Assembly: GCA_014529385.2 (NCBI GenBank)
Contig: CM043942.1
Location: forward strand, 5,889,001 to 5,953,000
Source of the DNA: Adiantum capillus-veneris
Taxonomy: Eukaryota > Streptophyta > Polypodiopsida > Polypodiales > Pteridaceae
Direction of reading: 5' to 3'
DNA length: 64,000 nucleotides
The notes under the pieces are model-generated. The model ran no database searches and was not told the DNA's origin. It saw only the letters and a list, made by a program, of their open reading frames with translations. Shown here piece after piece: positions 11,404-25,392 of this stretch. The position numbers and the translations under genes were made by a program. How positions within the stretch are numbered: position 1 is the stretch's first letter; each line of letters begins with the position of its first letter.

Positions 11404-12878
11404 CTACTCACAATTATCTATCCTCTATGATAGATGAGTATACTACTAACCCTGACTTTAGAGACATAATGTTAGCCCTTGCTTTGGGAAAGAAAGAGGA
11501 ACCATTCACCTTGCAGGATGGTTATCTTCTCCACAAAAATAGGCTATGTGTTACCCATTGCCTTCGTGAGAATGTTATGTATGAATCCCATGCTCCTCCC
11601 TATGCGGGGCATAGAGGTATTCAACCTACTCTTTGAGAAGTAGAGACATAATTCTATTGGCCTACCACGAAAGTGGACATACAAGAGTATGTTTCAAAAT
11701 GCGTAGTATACCAAAAGACCAAGTAGGATAGAGGGAAGCAACTTGGATTACTCCAGCCATTGCCTATCCCAAATTCACCATGGGAGAGTATATCCATGGA
11801 TTTCATCTTTGGATTGCCCAAGTCTATATATGGAAATATGGGAATATGGACAATAGTCGACAAGTTTAGCAAGCAAGTACACTTTATTCCTGTCAAAAAG
11901 ACTATTAAGGCACACCAAATGGCAACTCTCTTCATATCTCAGATTTTCAAACACCATGGATTACCCACATCCATTGTGTCAGATAAAGATCCTAGAATGA
12001 CCAGTAATTTTTGGAAAGGTCTCTTTGAAAATCTTGGAACAAGATTGAATTTCTCTTCGGCCTATCACCCACAAATGGATGGCAAAAAGGAGATAGCCAA
12101 TCTTATGATACTCAATCTACTATAGAATTATGTTACAGAAGTAGATCAACGCTCACAATGGGAAAAGTACTTACCTCTTGTAGAGTATGCCTACAATAAT
12201 ATTGTACATACTTCTATGGGAATAGCACCTTTTGAGATCATTGAGGGAAGACCTAAAAGTCTCTTGCTACTCAAAGTACATGGAAAGATCTTCGTTGCCG
12301 ATGAGTATAGCCGTGACCTACAAGAATTTTTTCAAAAGATTAAGGAGGCTATATCCATATCTCAACAAAGGAAAAAAGTTGTTGCTGACAAGCACAGAAG
12401 GGCCTTGACATTCAAAGAAAATGATTGGGTCTTGCTTAAGTTTCCTAAGGCTCAATTAAGAAAAACAACGGGATAAAATCCTACGGGCCATCAAAAGTAT
12501 TATGCTAAGCTAGCAAAAAGATACTATGGTCCTTTCCAAATCTTGAAGCCTATCAATGAGACGGCCTACCAACTCAAGTTGCCCAACCATTGCCTCATAC
12601 ATAATTCTTTCCATGTGAGCCTACTCAAGCTCTACAAAGCAGAGCCACCAAGTGAACCAATTATTGAAGACCCTCCCGAAGTTGAAGACCAAGAAGAGGT
12701 GCTACAACCCGAAGCTATCCTTCCGTATGAAGACAAGGTATTACAACATGTTAAGATTATCCGATGGTATCTTATCACATTCAAAAATTATCCTTTTGAA
12801 GATGCTAGATGGATGCAAGGAATACAGCTTAAGGATAATATGAACCATGTCAATGCTTACAATGCTACATTAGAGTAA
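11404..12878 (+). pseudogene. G1 copy B integrase with chromodomain-like tail
   Basis: The zinc-finger region (GHRGIQ at about 11610, then CVVYQKT) has a TGA near 11635 and a TAG near 11725. The catalytic core is open at 11760-12125: MDFIFGLPKS (first D), IVSDKDPRMTSNF (second D), YHPQMDGKKEIAN (E). A TAG at 12123 and a TAA near 12476 interrupt the C-terminal half. The final part (12543-12878) holds [17 protein letters not shown], which resembles a degenerate chromodomain of the kind in plant chromoviruses. That and the iMet primer site favour a chromovirus, though lineage cannot be fixed by eye. Confidence 0.8.
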
Positions 12879-13241
12879 GCAAATGTACAAATTTCTTTTA
12901 AATGACCCATGTTTTTGTCTTATCAGACTAGTTCTTTTTTTTAAAAACTTGTGCCCAAATTTAAATCATATGCATGCTTAGATTCATGTTTGTGATGACA
13001 ATGTCTCTCAAACACCAAGTAGAATTTGTCACTCTACTTTGGAAGAATAAAATGGACTAAAGAGCAACCATGCTTGCGGCAGCTGTGTCTCCCAAGCACC
13101 AACTGGATTAGTCATCCATCTTGGAAAGATGTCGTAGGGTAAAAGGGATCCTCTACCCATTAATTAAGATTAACTAATGACTAAGGCTTTATCTCTTATA
13201 CCTCATAGTCGAGGACGACTATAATTTCAAGAGAGAGGTAA
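12879..13241 (+). other. G1 copy B 3' untranslated region and polypurine tract
   Basis: Non-coding sequence follows the last integrase codons. It matches 3635-3989 of copy A. CAAGAGAGAGGTAA directly before the 3' LTR is the likely polypurine tract that primes plus-strand synthesis. Confidence 0.7.
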
Positions 13242-13723
13242 AAATATATAAAATCTAATATCTAAACAACCCAAATGATTATCTCATATTAAACTGATCA
13301 TTTAATGTGGGAGAATAAACGGGAACAGGGGTTAAGATATAGACATGTGATTATAGATCTATCTCAACACGGGGCCAATGGTAAAGGGCCCAAATGAGAG
13401 ATGGTCTATCAAAGAGCAAGGCTAACCAATGGAGCATAAGACCTTAGGGCTAGCTTCATTGAAGACCTCCAATAGTTAGTGTAAAATTCCTTTGACCTTA
13501 GGTAAGCTAGGGTTGAGCTTGAGGTGCTTGATGACTAAGGTGCTGTAGATGCTTGAGATTGAGATGCTTGTCATACTTGAGATGCTAGGGTTGTACTTGA
13601 GGTGAGAACTCAGTCCAAGATTGTGGTGGGAACTGGGCCTAAGCTTAAGGGGCTTGAGGTGTCAAAAAGGAAAGATTCAATCCCTACAAGGAGTGGGGCG
13701 AGCCCTACATGAGGGGGGGTGAG

Positions 13724-13792
<69 letters not shown>

Positions 13793-14809
13793 GGCATGCA
13801 TGGTACAAAGAAAGCAGAAGGGACACTTGTCAAGTTCCTCCTCATGTTGCCCTCATGGTGTGCCTGAAGCCTATTGGTTGGCCACCCAAGGGGTCCAATG
13901 ATAATTTAGGAGATTTAATTAATCATGTTTGCATTTATAAATTCCTCTCTCTCAAAGGAGAAAGGGGGACACTTGTACCAAGGCTACCCTTGTTGCTTGT
14001 AATGCCTCCTACTTGTGATTTGGCTAGGCCTGGAGGGGTCCAATGAGCTTCAAGCATGCGCTACAAGGGGGGGGTCAACCAAAGCAAGCTAGGGGGTTGC
14101 TTGGGGGGTGTACTCTCCCACACACACTCACACACACTCTCATTGTGCATTGTGCAAAGTGCAAGAGCTCCCTCTCCTTCTCCAAGCAAGTAGAGGTTGA
14201 GAGCCTACACCAACATTCTTGGCTATGGAGTGCAAATCCAACCAAGAGCCATGCTTCAATGCTTAACCTTGCCATCTTCTCCATCTTCATTAGTATGCTA
14301 TTATGTATGCTAGCAAGAAGAGTGACAATAAGTGAGAAACTAATTCTTTCTCCTATGCAATGTTTCTTCTTCCTCTTCCCTACCCTCATTCCCTGCTAGC
14401 TCTCTCCACCTTCAAAGGTGTTTGAGGTCTTGGGACTGAGGCTTGGGATAGTTAAAGCTTTCCACAAAGTTTATGTTATGCTTGTGATGCATGAATCTTT
14501 CCATCTTCATTGCATCACCTAGGTCACAAGAAACACAAAGATTATATTGTAACAAGTCTCTCTTAATGGGAGAAATCATAATACAAATGCTTATTGGAGG
14601 GAGGACCGGCTCCACATAAATTTGGTCCTCAACTATTTTCATATTCTCTAAATTCTCTCTCTTGCAAAAGTATTGTTCATGCCAAGTTAACTAATTGCTA
14701 TGATTATGTTGCTATCTTCAATTATGTTCACCCGCTATGCTCACAAAGTAATTTCTCAAAAGTACATTAATTTCCGCTACTCTCAAGTTATTAGGCCAAT
14801 TCCAGTACA
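13242..14809 (+). mobile_element. G1 copy B 3' LTR
   Basis: It aligns with 3990-5546 and 50799-52409 by eye (ATATCTAA... TCATATTAAACTGATCATTTAAT near the start; CCAGTACA at the end). The expected TG at the 5' edge is mutated, so the start is accurate to a few bases. It carries an (AC)31 tract at 13729-13790. No gene lies inside; frames within it are non-coding. Confidence 0.85.
13729..13790. repeat. (AC)31 microsatellite
   Basis: Uninterrupted AC dinucleotides preceded by GAGAGAAA, the same flank as the AC tract at 51157 in LTR C. Confidence 0.97.
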
Positions 14810-16026
<1,217 letters not shown>

Positions 16027-16439
16027 TGTCTCATAAAATCTAATAATTACCTATCCCAAATGATTTTCTCAAACTAAACTGATCATTTAATACGAGAAAA
16101 TAAAAGGGAACAAGAGTTATAATATTGATATGTGATGTTAGATCTATATTCTCAATAGGGGACCAAGAGGAGAGATAAGCTTATCTCAATAGGGGTCCAA
16201 ATGGAGAGAGAAGAGCAACGTACACCTAATCTTGAAATGACTTTAGGGTAAGCTTCATTAAAGTTTCCAAAGAATAGTGATAAAGTCCTTAGGCCTAGGA
16301 CCAATGGGTAAGACTTTTACCAACATTAGGTATTTTGGACCCTTCAAATACAAAGTCTAAGGTTGCAAGTGGTTTGCAAGTACACAAGTGGGTTGCAACT
16401 TGCAAGGGCCAAGACCTCCTTCTAGGGGGATGAAAGAGA

Positions 16440-16476
<37 letters not shown>

Positions 16477-17552
16477 CTCTCTCTAGAATCACCCCTTGCA
16501 CATAAGGCATATAGGACACATGTCAAGCCCCTAGACACGTTGCCCCCAATGAAGCCTAAATCCTATTGGATGGCCAAAGTGAGAACCAATGAGAATTAAG
16601 CTTTATAAAAACAAGCTTAAACCTTATTGGATGGTCCATTAAATGAACCAATAAAATTTAGGACCTCTTTTATTCCTATTGGACAGTGTACCAAGGGGTC
16701 CAATGAGAATTGAACAGACCATGTGCAAGCTTAATACCTATTGGCCGCCTGACCATGAGAGCCAATAAGAATTTAGCTTCATTTAACTAATGAATTATTC
16801 TATCTCTCAAATGGGGAAAGAAGGACACTTGTCACAATGCTACACCCCTTGCTTGAGATGAACTAAGCCTTTCATTGGCTAGGCCCATGCTTGGACCGAT
16901 AAGCTTCAAGCTAGTGTATTCAAGCTAGGTCGATTTCTCTCTCACACACTTGTAGCTCACGAGCCCCCATTCTTACACACATGAATGCTTTGCAAGTAAT
17001 CTCCTTCTCCAAGCTTGAGAAGTGGAGAGCCTACACCAGCAACTCTTGGCTATGGAATGCAATCCAAGCAAGAGCCAAGCTTCAAGCATGCTTATCATCT
17101 TCTCCATCTTCATTACTATTCCAAGTTATGCTCTAAGAGTGATGATATGTGAGGAGAATACTTATTTCTTGTATGCTACATCTTCTTCCTCTTCACTTCC
17201 CTCACTTCTTCCTAGCTCTCTCCACCTTTGAAGGTGTTCGAGGTCTTGGGATTGAGGCTAGGACAAGCTCTTGTCTATTGCAAGTAAGTTAATTGTTGTT
17301 TTGGGCATAAGATTGGTGCATGAAGCTTTCTATCTTCATGGCATCGAAAAGGTCTTAAGGAACACAAAGATTCTATGGTACCAAGTTTTTCTTTATGTAA
17401 GAACATATAATACAAAAGCCTTTTGGAGGGGGGACTGCTCCAAATAAATTCAGTCCTCAACTGTTGTCAATTTCTCAATTTCTCTCTCTTTTACAAGTAT
17501 TGTTCATGCCAGGCTAACTAGGTGTAATGTTTGTGTTGCTACCTCCTCCCCC

Positions 17553-17630
<78 letters not shown>
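16027..17630 (+). mobile_element. G1 LTR F, lone and 3'-truncated
   Basis: It starts TGTCTCATAAAATCTAATAATTACC like other G1 LTRs and runs through the shared landmarks (AC tract at 16443-16472; GGACTGCTCCAAATAAATTCAGTCC near 17432). It stops in a long CT tract (17556-17630). LTR C has a CT tract at the matching place (52276-52322) followed by ~90 bp of LTR end; those 90 bp are missing here. No G1 internal sequence adjoins either side. Confidence 0.8.
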
Positions 17631-17635
<5 letters not shown>

Positions 17636-18083
17636 GGAAATAGGACGTAGCTAAGTAGATAATTGAGTAGATTACTTAATGGAGAGAGATAAATTTCACA
17701 CACAAGAGATTATATAGTAGAGAGAGAGAGAGAGTACACACGATATACGTGGTTCACCCAATGTGGGCTACGTCCACGGGAAAGCAACCACTCAATGGCT
17801 TTAGTACTTCAAAACAAGAAGTAGTTTACAAAGGGATTATACCCTTAATAGAGCTCCCGCCTTGCTTCACTCTCACCACCTCACACCTGCCTTGTTGCAC
17901 CAACTTCACACTATGAAATGTGTGTAGAAATGGCCTCCTTTTATAGGCCAAAAGGGCTACCCTCTCTCATGAGAGGCAACCATGTGTAGCCGCCCTTGTG
18001 TAGATAAGTCCAAATCGGACCCTCCAATCTGCCCATGTGTGGCCGCCTTTGAGAAGACAAGTCCGCTTTTGAATTCGGCCATG
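17631..18083 (-). mobile_element. Ty1/copia family C1 LTR fragment
   Basis: It matches 57933 to about 58367 of the complete C1 LTR (CGTTAGGAAATAGG at the left edge, where intact copies have TGTTAGG). It keeps the minus-strand TATA element (CTATAAAAGG) near 17940. The remaining ~285 bp of the LTR are absent. It lies between the CT tract of LTR F and the RNase H of gypsy element G3. Confidence 0.85.
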
Positions 18084-19060
18084 AGAAGAAGAGAGTTGCT
18101 CTCTGGCATACGACTAAGAGCATCAACTACCACATTGTATCATGCTTTATGATATTGGAGCGTTGCATCATACTTCAGAAGAATGTCAGCCCACTTGTCC
18201 TTTTTACCCTTCAAATTTGTTTGTTGCATAAACCATTTTATGCTTTCATGGTCAAACACAATCTCAAATTGAGCTCCATACAAATAATGTTGCCACATTT
18301 TTAAAATAAACACTATTTCATAAAGTTCTCTTACGCATGTTTCTTGCTTTCAATTGCAATTGGTCTTTCCTCATGTAGAAGGACTCCTCCAATAGCATGG
18401 GTACTAGCATTCATTTCTAAGATGAACAATTTCAAAGGATGCACAATAGCTAAAACAGGAGTTGTAGCTAATGCATCCTTGAGATCATCAAAAATTTGTT
18501 GTTGAGCTTGAACCTTACCGAAAGGTTTTCCCCTTGGCTTTCAATTGGTCTATCATTGGAATAGAAAAATGAGCATAGTTTTTAATGAACCTTCAATAAA
18601 AACCTGTAAATACCAAGAAAATCTATAACTCCTCCATATTTCTAGAAGAAGGCAACCTCTTAATTGCAGCCAATTGGGATTTATCCATATGTAGCCCGTC
18701 AACTGAAATTACATGCCCTAAATAGTGAATTTTCTCCTTGAGAAAATCACACTTTGATTTCTTGGCATATAATTTATTTTTCCTTAACAATTCAAACACA
18801 TTTTTTAGATGTTGTAAGTGCTCTTCTTTAAAAGCACTATACACTACAATGTCATCAAGAAAGATGATAACAAAGTTGCCTAAATATGGGTTCAAGGCAC
18901 TATCCATAAGTTTCATGAAAGTTACGGGCGCATTGGTCAACCCAGAGGCCATAACCAAAAACCCGTAGTGTCCAAACCTTGTTTCAAAAGCAGTTTTGGG
19001 TGTACCTAATTGATGATATATTGATCATAAGTTTATCTTTGTAAACATACGAGCATGGGT
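18084..19060 (-). pseudogene. Ty3/gypsy family G3 reverse transcriptase and RNase H remnant
   Basis: RT palm and thumb are open at 18958-18623 (GLTNAPVTFMKLMDSALNPY; FLDD catalytic box at 18862-18851; LGHVISVDGLHMDKSQLAAIK). To the left, RNase H and its end (DALSRMPES) are recognisable in broken frames down to 18084. There the copia LTR fragment cuts it off, so integrase is absent. The RT differs clearly from G1 and G2, so this is a third gypsy family. Confidence 0.75.
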
Positions 19061-19904
19061 GAGCATATCACAACAAATAAATCATCCACTCTAGACAACG
19101 GATACATTTTCTTAACAATAATTGCATTCAATCCATGATAATCTACACACTTGCACATACTACATTTTTTGTTCCTTTACCAATAAGATGGGAGAGGCCC
19201 ATGGTGAAGACCTGGTTTGTATAAACCCTTTACTAAAATAGTCAGTGAGCTAACGATCTACCTCAACAATCTTAGAATGACTCATTTTGTAGGGTGGTTT
19301 ACTTACAGGTTTACTACCTGCAACAACCATGTCTATGCCATGTTGCACAGCACGTGTCGGCAATAATCATGATGAAAAGTCATCTAGGAATTTATCGTTG
19401 TATTCCATTAATAAATATTTTAACTTATCAACAACATTTTCTTGTTTTGAAAAGAGACAAGTAGCATAATTGGAAGAGAAGAGAGAGAAGCATGCGACGT
19501 TAAGGAATTATCATCCAAAACATTATCAACATTTGATAGAAAATGACACATTGGGTAACACAATAAGATTTCCTCTATTTCATCTTGAGAAGAGAGCTTG
19601 ATAATACCGGCTATACATTAAGTGGCAAGGAAGGAACATCCTTCTTACCCAATAGCAGCACATGCACACCATTGAATCTGAACATCAAACTATTGTGCCA
19701 TAGTTGCGTTTTAGTGATGATCCTAAACTACATAACCATGCCTGACTAAGGACCACATATGTCCCATCCATATTCATGACTTCAAAAATCAAGGACGTGT
19801 GATACCCTTGAATCTCTAGTGGTACATCTTTTGCTTTGAGTATCCCACACCTTGGTGTCACAGCTATTAATCATCGCTACCTTATAACGGTGGAAACTTG
19901 GAGT

Positions 19905-21660
19905 CTAGGGCAAATTAGACCATTTCACTAACTTATAATTAATGAAATTTTCCAAAGCACCATTGTTTACCAAGATTCTCACCTTGTGACCGTGGGTAAA
20001 CCCATGCATGCACACCAACTCATGTAGACCAAAGATCGGTTGCCAAATTGAGGCAGTTATATAGCATGTGCGCACTGCTTTGGTGTGTGTTACTTCCACA
20101 TTGGAGAAACAAGAGGAGGACTCAAGAGTTAGCAGTCGCACCATGTGCATCGCTTTCTACTTACCTTGGGTAGTAAATTTCCCCTTGGGACAATCCTTTT
20201 TGTCATTTCCTCTCCCTAAACATGTAAAATATAACCTTTTCTTCTTAGCCTTGTCAATTTCTTCAGTAAACAGATGGCCCCTTGGGCTTCTTGGGATGCA
20301 TCCATCTACTATGAATTTTCTCTTGTTATGTCCATGCGATGTGCGTGCATTTGCATGTGCACTATTAGACACATGAGTGTTATGCAGTGCTTTCTCGTCA
20401 AGATCATCGTCGTGTATATACGCTTGCACTATAGACTCCTCAAGAGTCTTGGGATCCTAGGTTTTGACATGCTTCTTAAGCTTTGGTGTCAATCCATGGA
20501 TAAACCCACACGCTTGTTGAAAGGTATCTAAACCCTCCAGCTTGAGAATCACATCACGATAGTGCGAGATATACTCCAATAGTGGCTTACACTCGCGCAT
20601 AGAGCACTCGTCCCATGCAAGCCAATTACTATCCGCTTTATTTGTAGGCAATAATTACTTTCTAAACACATTCTAGAAGGTTGCCAAAGTTTGTGGTATG
20701 ATGCCCTTCTGCTTGAGCGACATCTACCATTTGTAGGCCTTGCCTTCTAGTATCAAACTCCTTTGCAATGCCTTGACTACATCGGGAGTGCATCTAAGAT
20801 TGTGAATCCCATCCATTTGCTTAGGAATATATTCACAATATCTTCATTGTGTTCCCTTTTCTCTCCTCTAAAAATTGCCGGCTTAGTATTGCCATCCACC
20901 TCTTTTTGAGAGAGAATGTGCAACCCCTCCAGATTGGAGCCTCGCTCCTATAGACCAAGGGTGCCCCCGGTCACAAAAACCTGAGTCTGCTCATTAACTT
21001 GGCCCTTGGCTGACTGTTGCATGAATTGCACAAGCACATCAGACATCTTGATGACATTCTCATTCTTTGCAAAATTAGACTCTAATCAAGCGTGTTTCCA
21101 GTGATCTAAACTCTTGGATATCAAGCAATTTGTAGCTATGACCCCATTGTTGCACGGGTACCCTTTGTGAGAGTAGCCAAACGCATGGCAATAGTAATTG
21201 AAGCTTGTCCATGATTTCAAAATAAAACGTATATTGCATGTCAATATCCAAATCCATGGCGTTCGTGCTATGCTACCAAGAGAAAAGATTGTACCTTAGA
21301 GAAAAAGTCGTCTGTCAAAAACAGACCGCGCCTAACTATGAAGTGAATTAGTCTTGCTAATTCAATACCTCCAAGTTGTAAACAATCATCGATGGCAATC
21401 AAAAACTGCAGAGATCTCAACCCAAGCACAAACTTTGCTGATATTGGAACATCCAATGAAAAAAACCATGTCTAATCCACAGTTTAGAAATTTTTGACTC
21501 ATAGATAGCAACAATGGATTGCTAGCATCAACCCATTGATACAATGGATCTTGTGGTAGACACCATTTGTTCCAAGCAAAGAACATCGAGTCTCTGAAAT
21601 TTTTGGAATTTGTAGAGAATAGTCGCACTTGCTTTAACTTGCATCAGTTACTTTCCCTCT
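19905..21660 (-). pseudogene. G3 Gag and protease remnant
   Basis: The Gag core is at 20651-20457 (YISHYRDVILKLEGLDTFQQACGFIHGL). A CCHC zinc knuckle (CLGRGNDKKDC, first Cys lost) is at about 20235-20200. A protease segment at 20150-19905 reads ILVNNGALENFINYK; the catalytic Asp of the usual DNGA-type motif is Asn here. N-terminal Gag-like frames extend to about 21257 and perhaps 21660. Frames are separated by stops and shifts. The region 19060-19905 holds the protease-RT linker in broken frames. Confidence 0.65.
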
Positions 21661-21669
21661 AGCCGAGGA

Positions 21670-21671
<2 letters not shown>

Positions 21672-21706
<35 letters not shown>
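21672..21706. repeat. Poly-G run (35 G)
   Basis: Thirty-five consecutive G. A second run of 26 G is at 42309-42334. Both are followed by a similar CACTATA...TTTAAAAAAA segment. Confidence 0.97.
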
Positions 21707-21708
<2 letters not shown>

Positions 21709-21815
21709 GTTGACGAGGGTACCCTCCCTTCACTATATATTTTAAAAAAAATACTTCACCCTAAGTGGGTGGTTTTGGGTGCCCAAAATGAGAACTCAAC
21801 AGGTTTTGCAGAAGT

Positions 21816-21820
21816 ATGGT
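21816..21820. repeat. Target-site duplication of G2 (left)
   Basis: ATGGT directly before the left LTR; the same five bases follow the right LTR at 41188-41192. Confidence 0.9.
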
Positions 21821-22735
21821 TGTTGGCGGATATGCCACGACGGACGTCAGCACAGTGAGAACTCACCTAACAAGATTTGTCAGCTAAGGACGAAGCTCGA
21901 CCCGCATGCGCATGGAAGCAATCATAGGGTGTCAACCTACACTCGACCGACTCTCGACTAATTCCTATAGAGGTTTCTACCCAATTTCTAAGCTACAGCC
22001 TTCAGGAGTGCATAAGAGGAGATTTCCTACAACGCTTCCAAGAGCCAAATACCCATCAAACGGTCTCGAAACGCCATAGACTCGAAGGAGACCCTACCAA
22101 CACCAATAGGTCACTCTCCCTAACGTCCATGAACTAAAATCCCAACCCTAAACACCTGGTGCAAAATCACGTAGGATGTCTGGCTGAAATTTGCAGGTCG
22201 TCGTTTTCGAAAACTAAAGTGCCTAATGTGTAGCTCTACTCAATGCGAACGCGTGGATATGGTGAAATGCGAAAACGGATAACGTATGCTCACCAAATCA
22301 CCAAATGAAGCTCGCGGGTCGAGCTTGCAAAACCAGACCGTACGTCCACAATGTAGGTATTGGCGCGTAGCTCTCGTTGGGGGCAACACGCTGCACTTCT
22401 CCGCACTTGATTCTGACCACCGGTGCGCGCGTAGCGTCAAGATGAAACTCTCACTCTCTCTCGTACACAGTACGCTCACTCACCGACAGAACTTTTTAAA
22501 ATGACAAAGGTTTTTTCATTAAGGTCAAAAAGTGGTATAAATACCTTACAATCTCAAACCCTAAAGTTCCAATTTAACCATCTACTCAATCTAAATGTCA
22601 AAAATGGAATACAATCTGGAAGCTTCTGTAAGCCCCACTATTTACAAAGGTGAAATGTCGGTTTTTCTCAATAAATGAATAATTACAAAAAATAATATTC
22701 CGCCAAGCTCCATAGGGTGTGTCCTGCTACTAACA
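21821..22735 (-). mobile_element. G2 3' LTR
   Basis: Left copy on the plus strand, and the 3' LTR because the element reads on the minus strand. It contains a half-copy of the G2 palindrome (CACGTAGGATGTCT near 22168), as does the other LTR near 40619. Frames within it are not genes. Confidence 0.92.
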
Positions 22736-22748
22736 CTCCCCCCCTCCT
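22736..22748 (-). promoter_or_regulatory. G2 polypurine tract
   Basis: On the minus strand AAGGAGGGGGGAG abuts the start of the 3' LTR. This is the expected place and composition for the plus-strand primer. Confidence 0.85.
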
Positions 22749-22787
22749 TGTTCATGTCGTCCCCGACATGGCAGTTGAGCTGCATCT

Positions 22788-24700
22788 TCAGTGTAGGCTT
22801 TCTCTCATCTTGAGAAGGGACTCATATCTCGCATGTTGAGCTAGTAGCGTTGAGCCGAATATGTCTGTGCTGATATTGAAGAAGCCAGTGTAGAAGGCTT
22901 CTTCAAAGGCCTGGAGGTGATAAGATGGCAAAAACATAATCCTTTGATACAATGCATGTATCACCTCATGAGAAGGCTGACCAGACAGATCGTATGCACA
23001 TCTGTATGTATCTTGAAAGAAGAAGATACTGTCTATCGCCTGACCTGGTTTGAATGTTTCGAAGACTGCCAAAAAGGTTTTGCATATCTTTCTCATCATG
23101 ATGCAAGATAGGTCAGGCGAGCCAGTGGACAATTTGATGGCGCCCGTTAGGGTTTTCACCATGTATTGCTCACTTATTCTCTCGCCTGCCTTCAAGCCTG
23201 GCAGCTTCGGGTAATTTAGCCAAGTGGGTTTTCTTCTCTGCAACAGCTCGTGGGCTTTCCATGTCCTCATCCTTGGTAGAGGGCAGAAACTGAGGTTATC
23301 TCTTATCACTTTAGGTGCCTCTACCAAATGGATTAGATATTGAGGATACTTTGTCAGCCATGCCTTTCTCCACCTGGGCTGAGAGTCCACTATTAGCTTG
23401 ACTCCTTCAGGTTTGGAGATATCTGCTTTGTACAATGGCACTGTTGGCTCCTCTTTTATTTGTTTGTTGATTGTGGCAGCTTCATATTTTAGCAGAGGAT
23501 ATGGGAGAGAGGGCTGTAGCCATTCACGTTGAAGGTTACTGGCATCTATCTTCTGAATAGTCATCGACTTAAACACCCTCTGCTCCCACTCCAATGCTTC
23601 TCTGGCTGTGTCTTTGACTGCCGCTTCTATGGCCTTTTGCAGCTTCTCTTCCTCTTCTTGTGTCAGATCTTGTGGCTCTTGTGAGTGTCCCACCAGGATT
23701 TCCTCTTGCATGGTGGTGTCCACTGTATCTGACACATTCTCTATGTCAATACCCTCCATGGCTACTGGCCCGGTGCTAAACTGTTGCTCTTTCGTTTTCT
23801 GCTGGCCTCTCATCTCTTCTATTTGCTTCTGAAGTGTCTTCTTTTCCTCTTTTGCTTGCTCTCCCATGTTTACTAGGAGGTCGTTCAGATCTGCATTTAT
23901 CTTTTCCGCCTCCTCGAGCTTTCTCTTGATGGCTTCTAGCTGATTCTTCATGGCCTGATTTTCTTCTTCTAGGCGGTTTTGCATTACCATAGACCCCTCG
24001 GCCAGCATCAGCCTTTGCCGCTTCTCCAGTGTTAACTCCTTTTGGAGCTCCTTCATTTGTTCTTCATATAGCTCATTCTCTGAAGTGGTGCCAGTCGAGC
24101 TAGTAGCTCTGACTCTGGCAGGAGATGCCCGCAGCCTTTGGATGGTTTGATCTTTGACTTTAATCTGATCTTTCAGCTCGATCAATTCATCCTGGCTTGC
24201 TTCATGCTCTATCTCTGCCTTTTCTTTGGCATTCCTCAGGGTTTCCACTTCTTTGGATTCTTCAGCAAGTTGTAGGGTTAGGTTGTCCATTTCTCTCTCT
24301 GCGTCTGTCAATGACTTGTTGATTATCTTGTATTCTTCTTCAGCTCTTTGAAGCTTGTTTTCTGCTGCCTGATTTTCTCGTTCCATCTCCTAGCATCTTT
24401 GTAATGCCGCGTCCAAACTAGCTTGCAGCTTTGTTTGTTTGTTCATATTCTCTTGGCTTTGTCTTTGTAGTGTGTCAACTTCAGTCTTGATCTGAACTTC
24501 ATTGGTTTTGAGATTAGCAATCCCACTCTCCGTGGCCATTGATCTTGCCCTGAGCTCGGTTAGATTTTACATCACCACATCCCAATCATTGGTAGGTGGC
24601 TGTTGGTCCACTGTATCAGTGGCCATCTCTTTCAGTTCCACTAACCACAGGCTCTGTATCTGTTCCTTGGCCTTGTGCTTGCCAACTCAAAGGCCACAGT
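22788..24700 (-). pseudogene. G2 unknown ORF block, part 3: long coiled coil plus globular domain
   Basis: An open frame of 532 codons runs 24386-22788. The same frame continues upstream through a TAG near 24389, and coiled-coil residues reach about 24500 before another stop at about 24568, so the original protein was longer. Residues 1-195 are an almost unbroken coiled coil (repeats such as LEEENQAMKNQLEAIKRKL), followed by an acidic linker (residues 200-260). The C-terminal ~270 residues look globular and are not recognised (EAPKVIRDNLSFCPLPRMRTW; LPGLKAGERISEQYMVKTL). No signal peptide or membrane segment is seen, so it does not look like an envelope protein. Its place, 3' of pol and just before the polypurine tract, is where env-like or extra ORFs sit in Athila and Tat elements. 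Function unknown. Confidence 0.7.
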
Positions 24701-24715
24701 GGCTGCCTCTTCTCG

Positions 24716-25219
24716 TCATGAATAACCCCCATCTAGTAGATCAAGAAATATTATGAAGTTATTTTCTTCTGGATCTAACTTCTCCTCTTTCGGTTCAGCT
24801 TCTTCTTTCTGCTCTTTCTCTCGGCTCTTCTCTTGCTTTGAATCTTCTTCTTCATCCTCCTTTTGTTGGGTTTGTGGAGGGCTAAGAGGAGGTGGTGATG
24901 GCAGTGGGCTGGACTCCCTGCTCGACGGTGGAGTTGTTGGCTTCTTCTTGAAGTCTCGGTCCGCCTTGGTCTTTCTCTCCCTTTCTTGGCCTTCCTGCTC
25001 TTCCAGCAGCTGCCGTCGTACTTCGTCCACTTCTTCTTCTGTAAAAGGGACATTAGGGATATTTTCTATCGTAGCATCCAGGATCTCAAAAATTTTGATA
25101 TAGTCTTCAAACCGATCTCGGTGCACCCTTCGAAACGATCCTGACATGGCTTGCAGGGAGGGCTTCCACAGCTCGCTTAGATCTAACTTGAGTGCTCTTT
25201 CAGCTCTGAAGCTTTCCAT
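24716..25219 (-). pseudogene. G2 unknown ORF block, part 2: helical segment and acidic Pro/Ser/Glu/Lys-rich tail
   Basis: 167 codons. The first ~90 residues are helical-looking and not recognised (SELWKPSLQAMSGSFRRVHR, FEDYIKIFEILDATI, FTEEEVDEVRRQLLEEQEGQ). The rest is a low-complexity charged region (TTPPSSRESSPLPSPPPLSP, then Glu/Lys repeats) ending in FIIFLDLLDGGYS. Codons in the same sense continue upstream through a TAA near 25246 (LIKETK, stop, EKAARLERLMESF). It therefore appears to be a middle piece of one larger broken protein between parts 1 and 3. No family assigned. Confidence 0.6.
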
Positions 25220-25392
25220 TAGTCGCTCTAGCCGCGCCGCTTTTTCTTATTTTGTTTCTTTGATCAGCACTTGTACACTTTCCTTCTTTCCTTTCTTCGA
25301 CTCCGGCGGCTCTTCTAGCACGGTTTCTAACCGGTACTTCAAACGCGTAGCAACTCTGGGTGCCCTGGGAGGTTCTTCTTCTTTATCTTCTT

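Noticed and set aside
22788-24386. Host myosin- or kinesin-like gene
   Set aside because: The coiled coil gives generic similarity to such proteins, but there is no motor domain. The frame lies between G2's pol and its polypurine tract, inside exact LTR boundaries.
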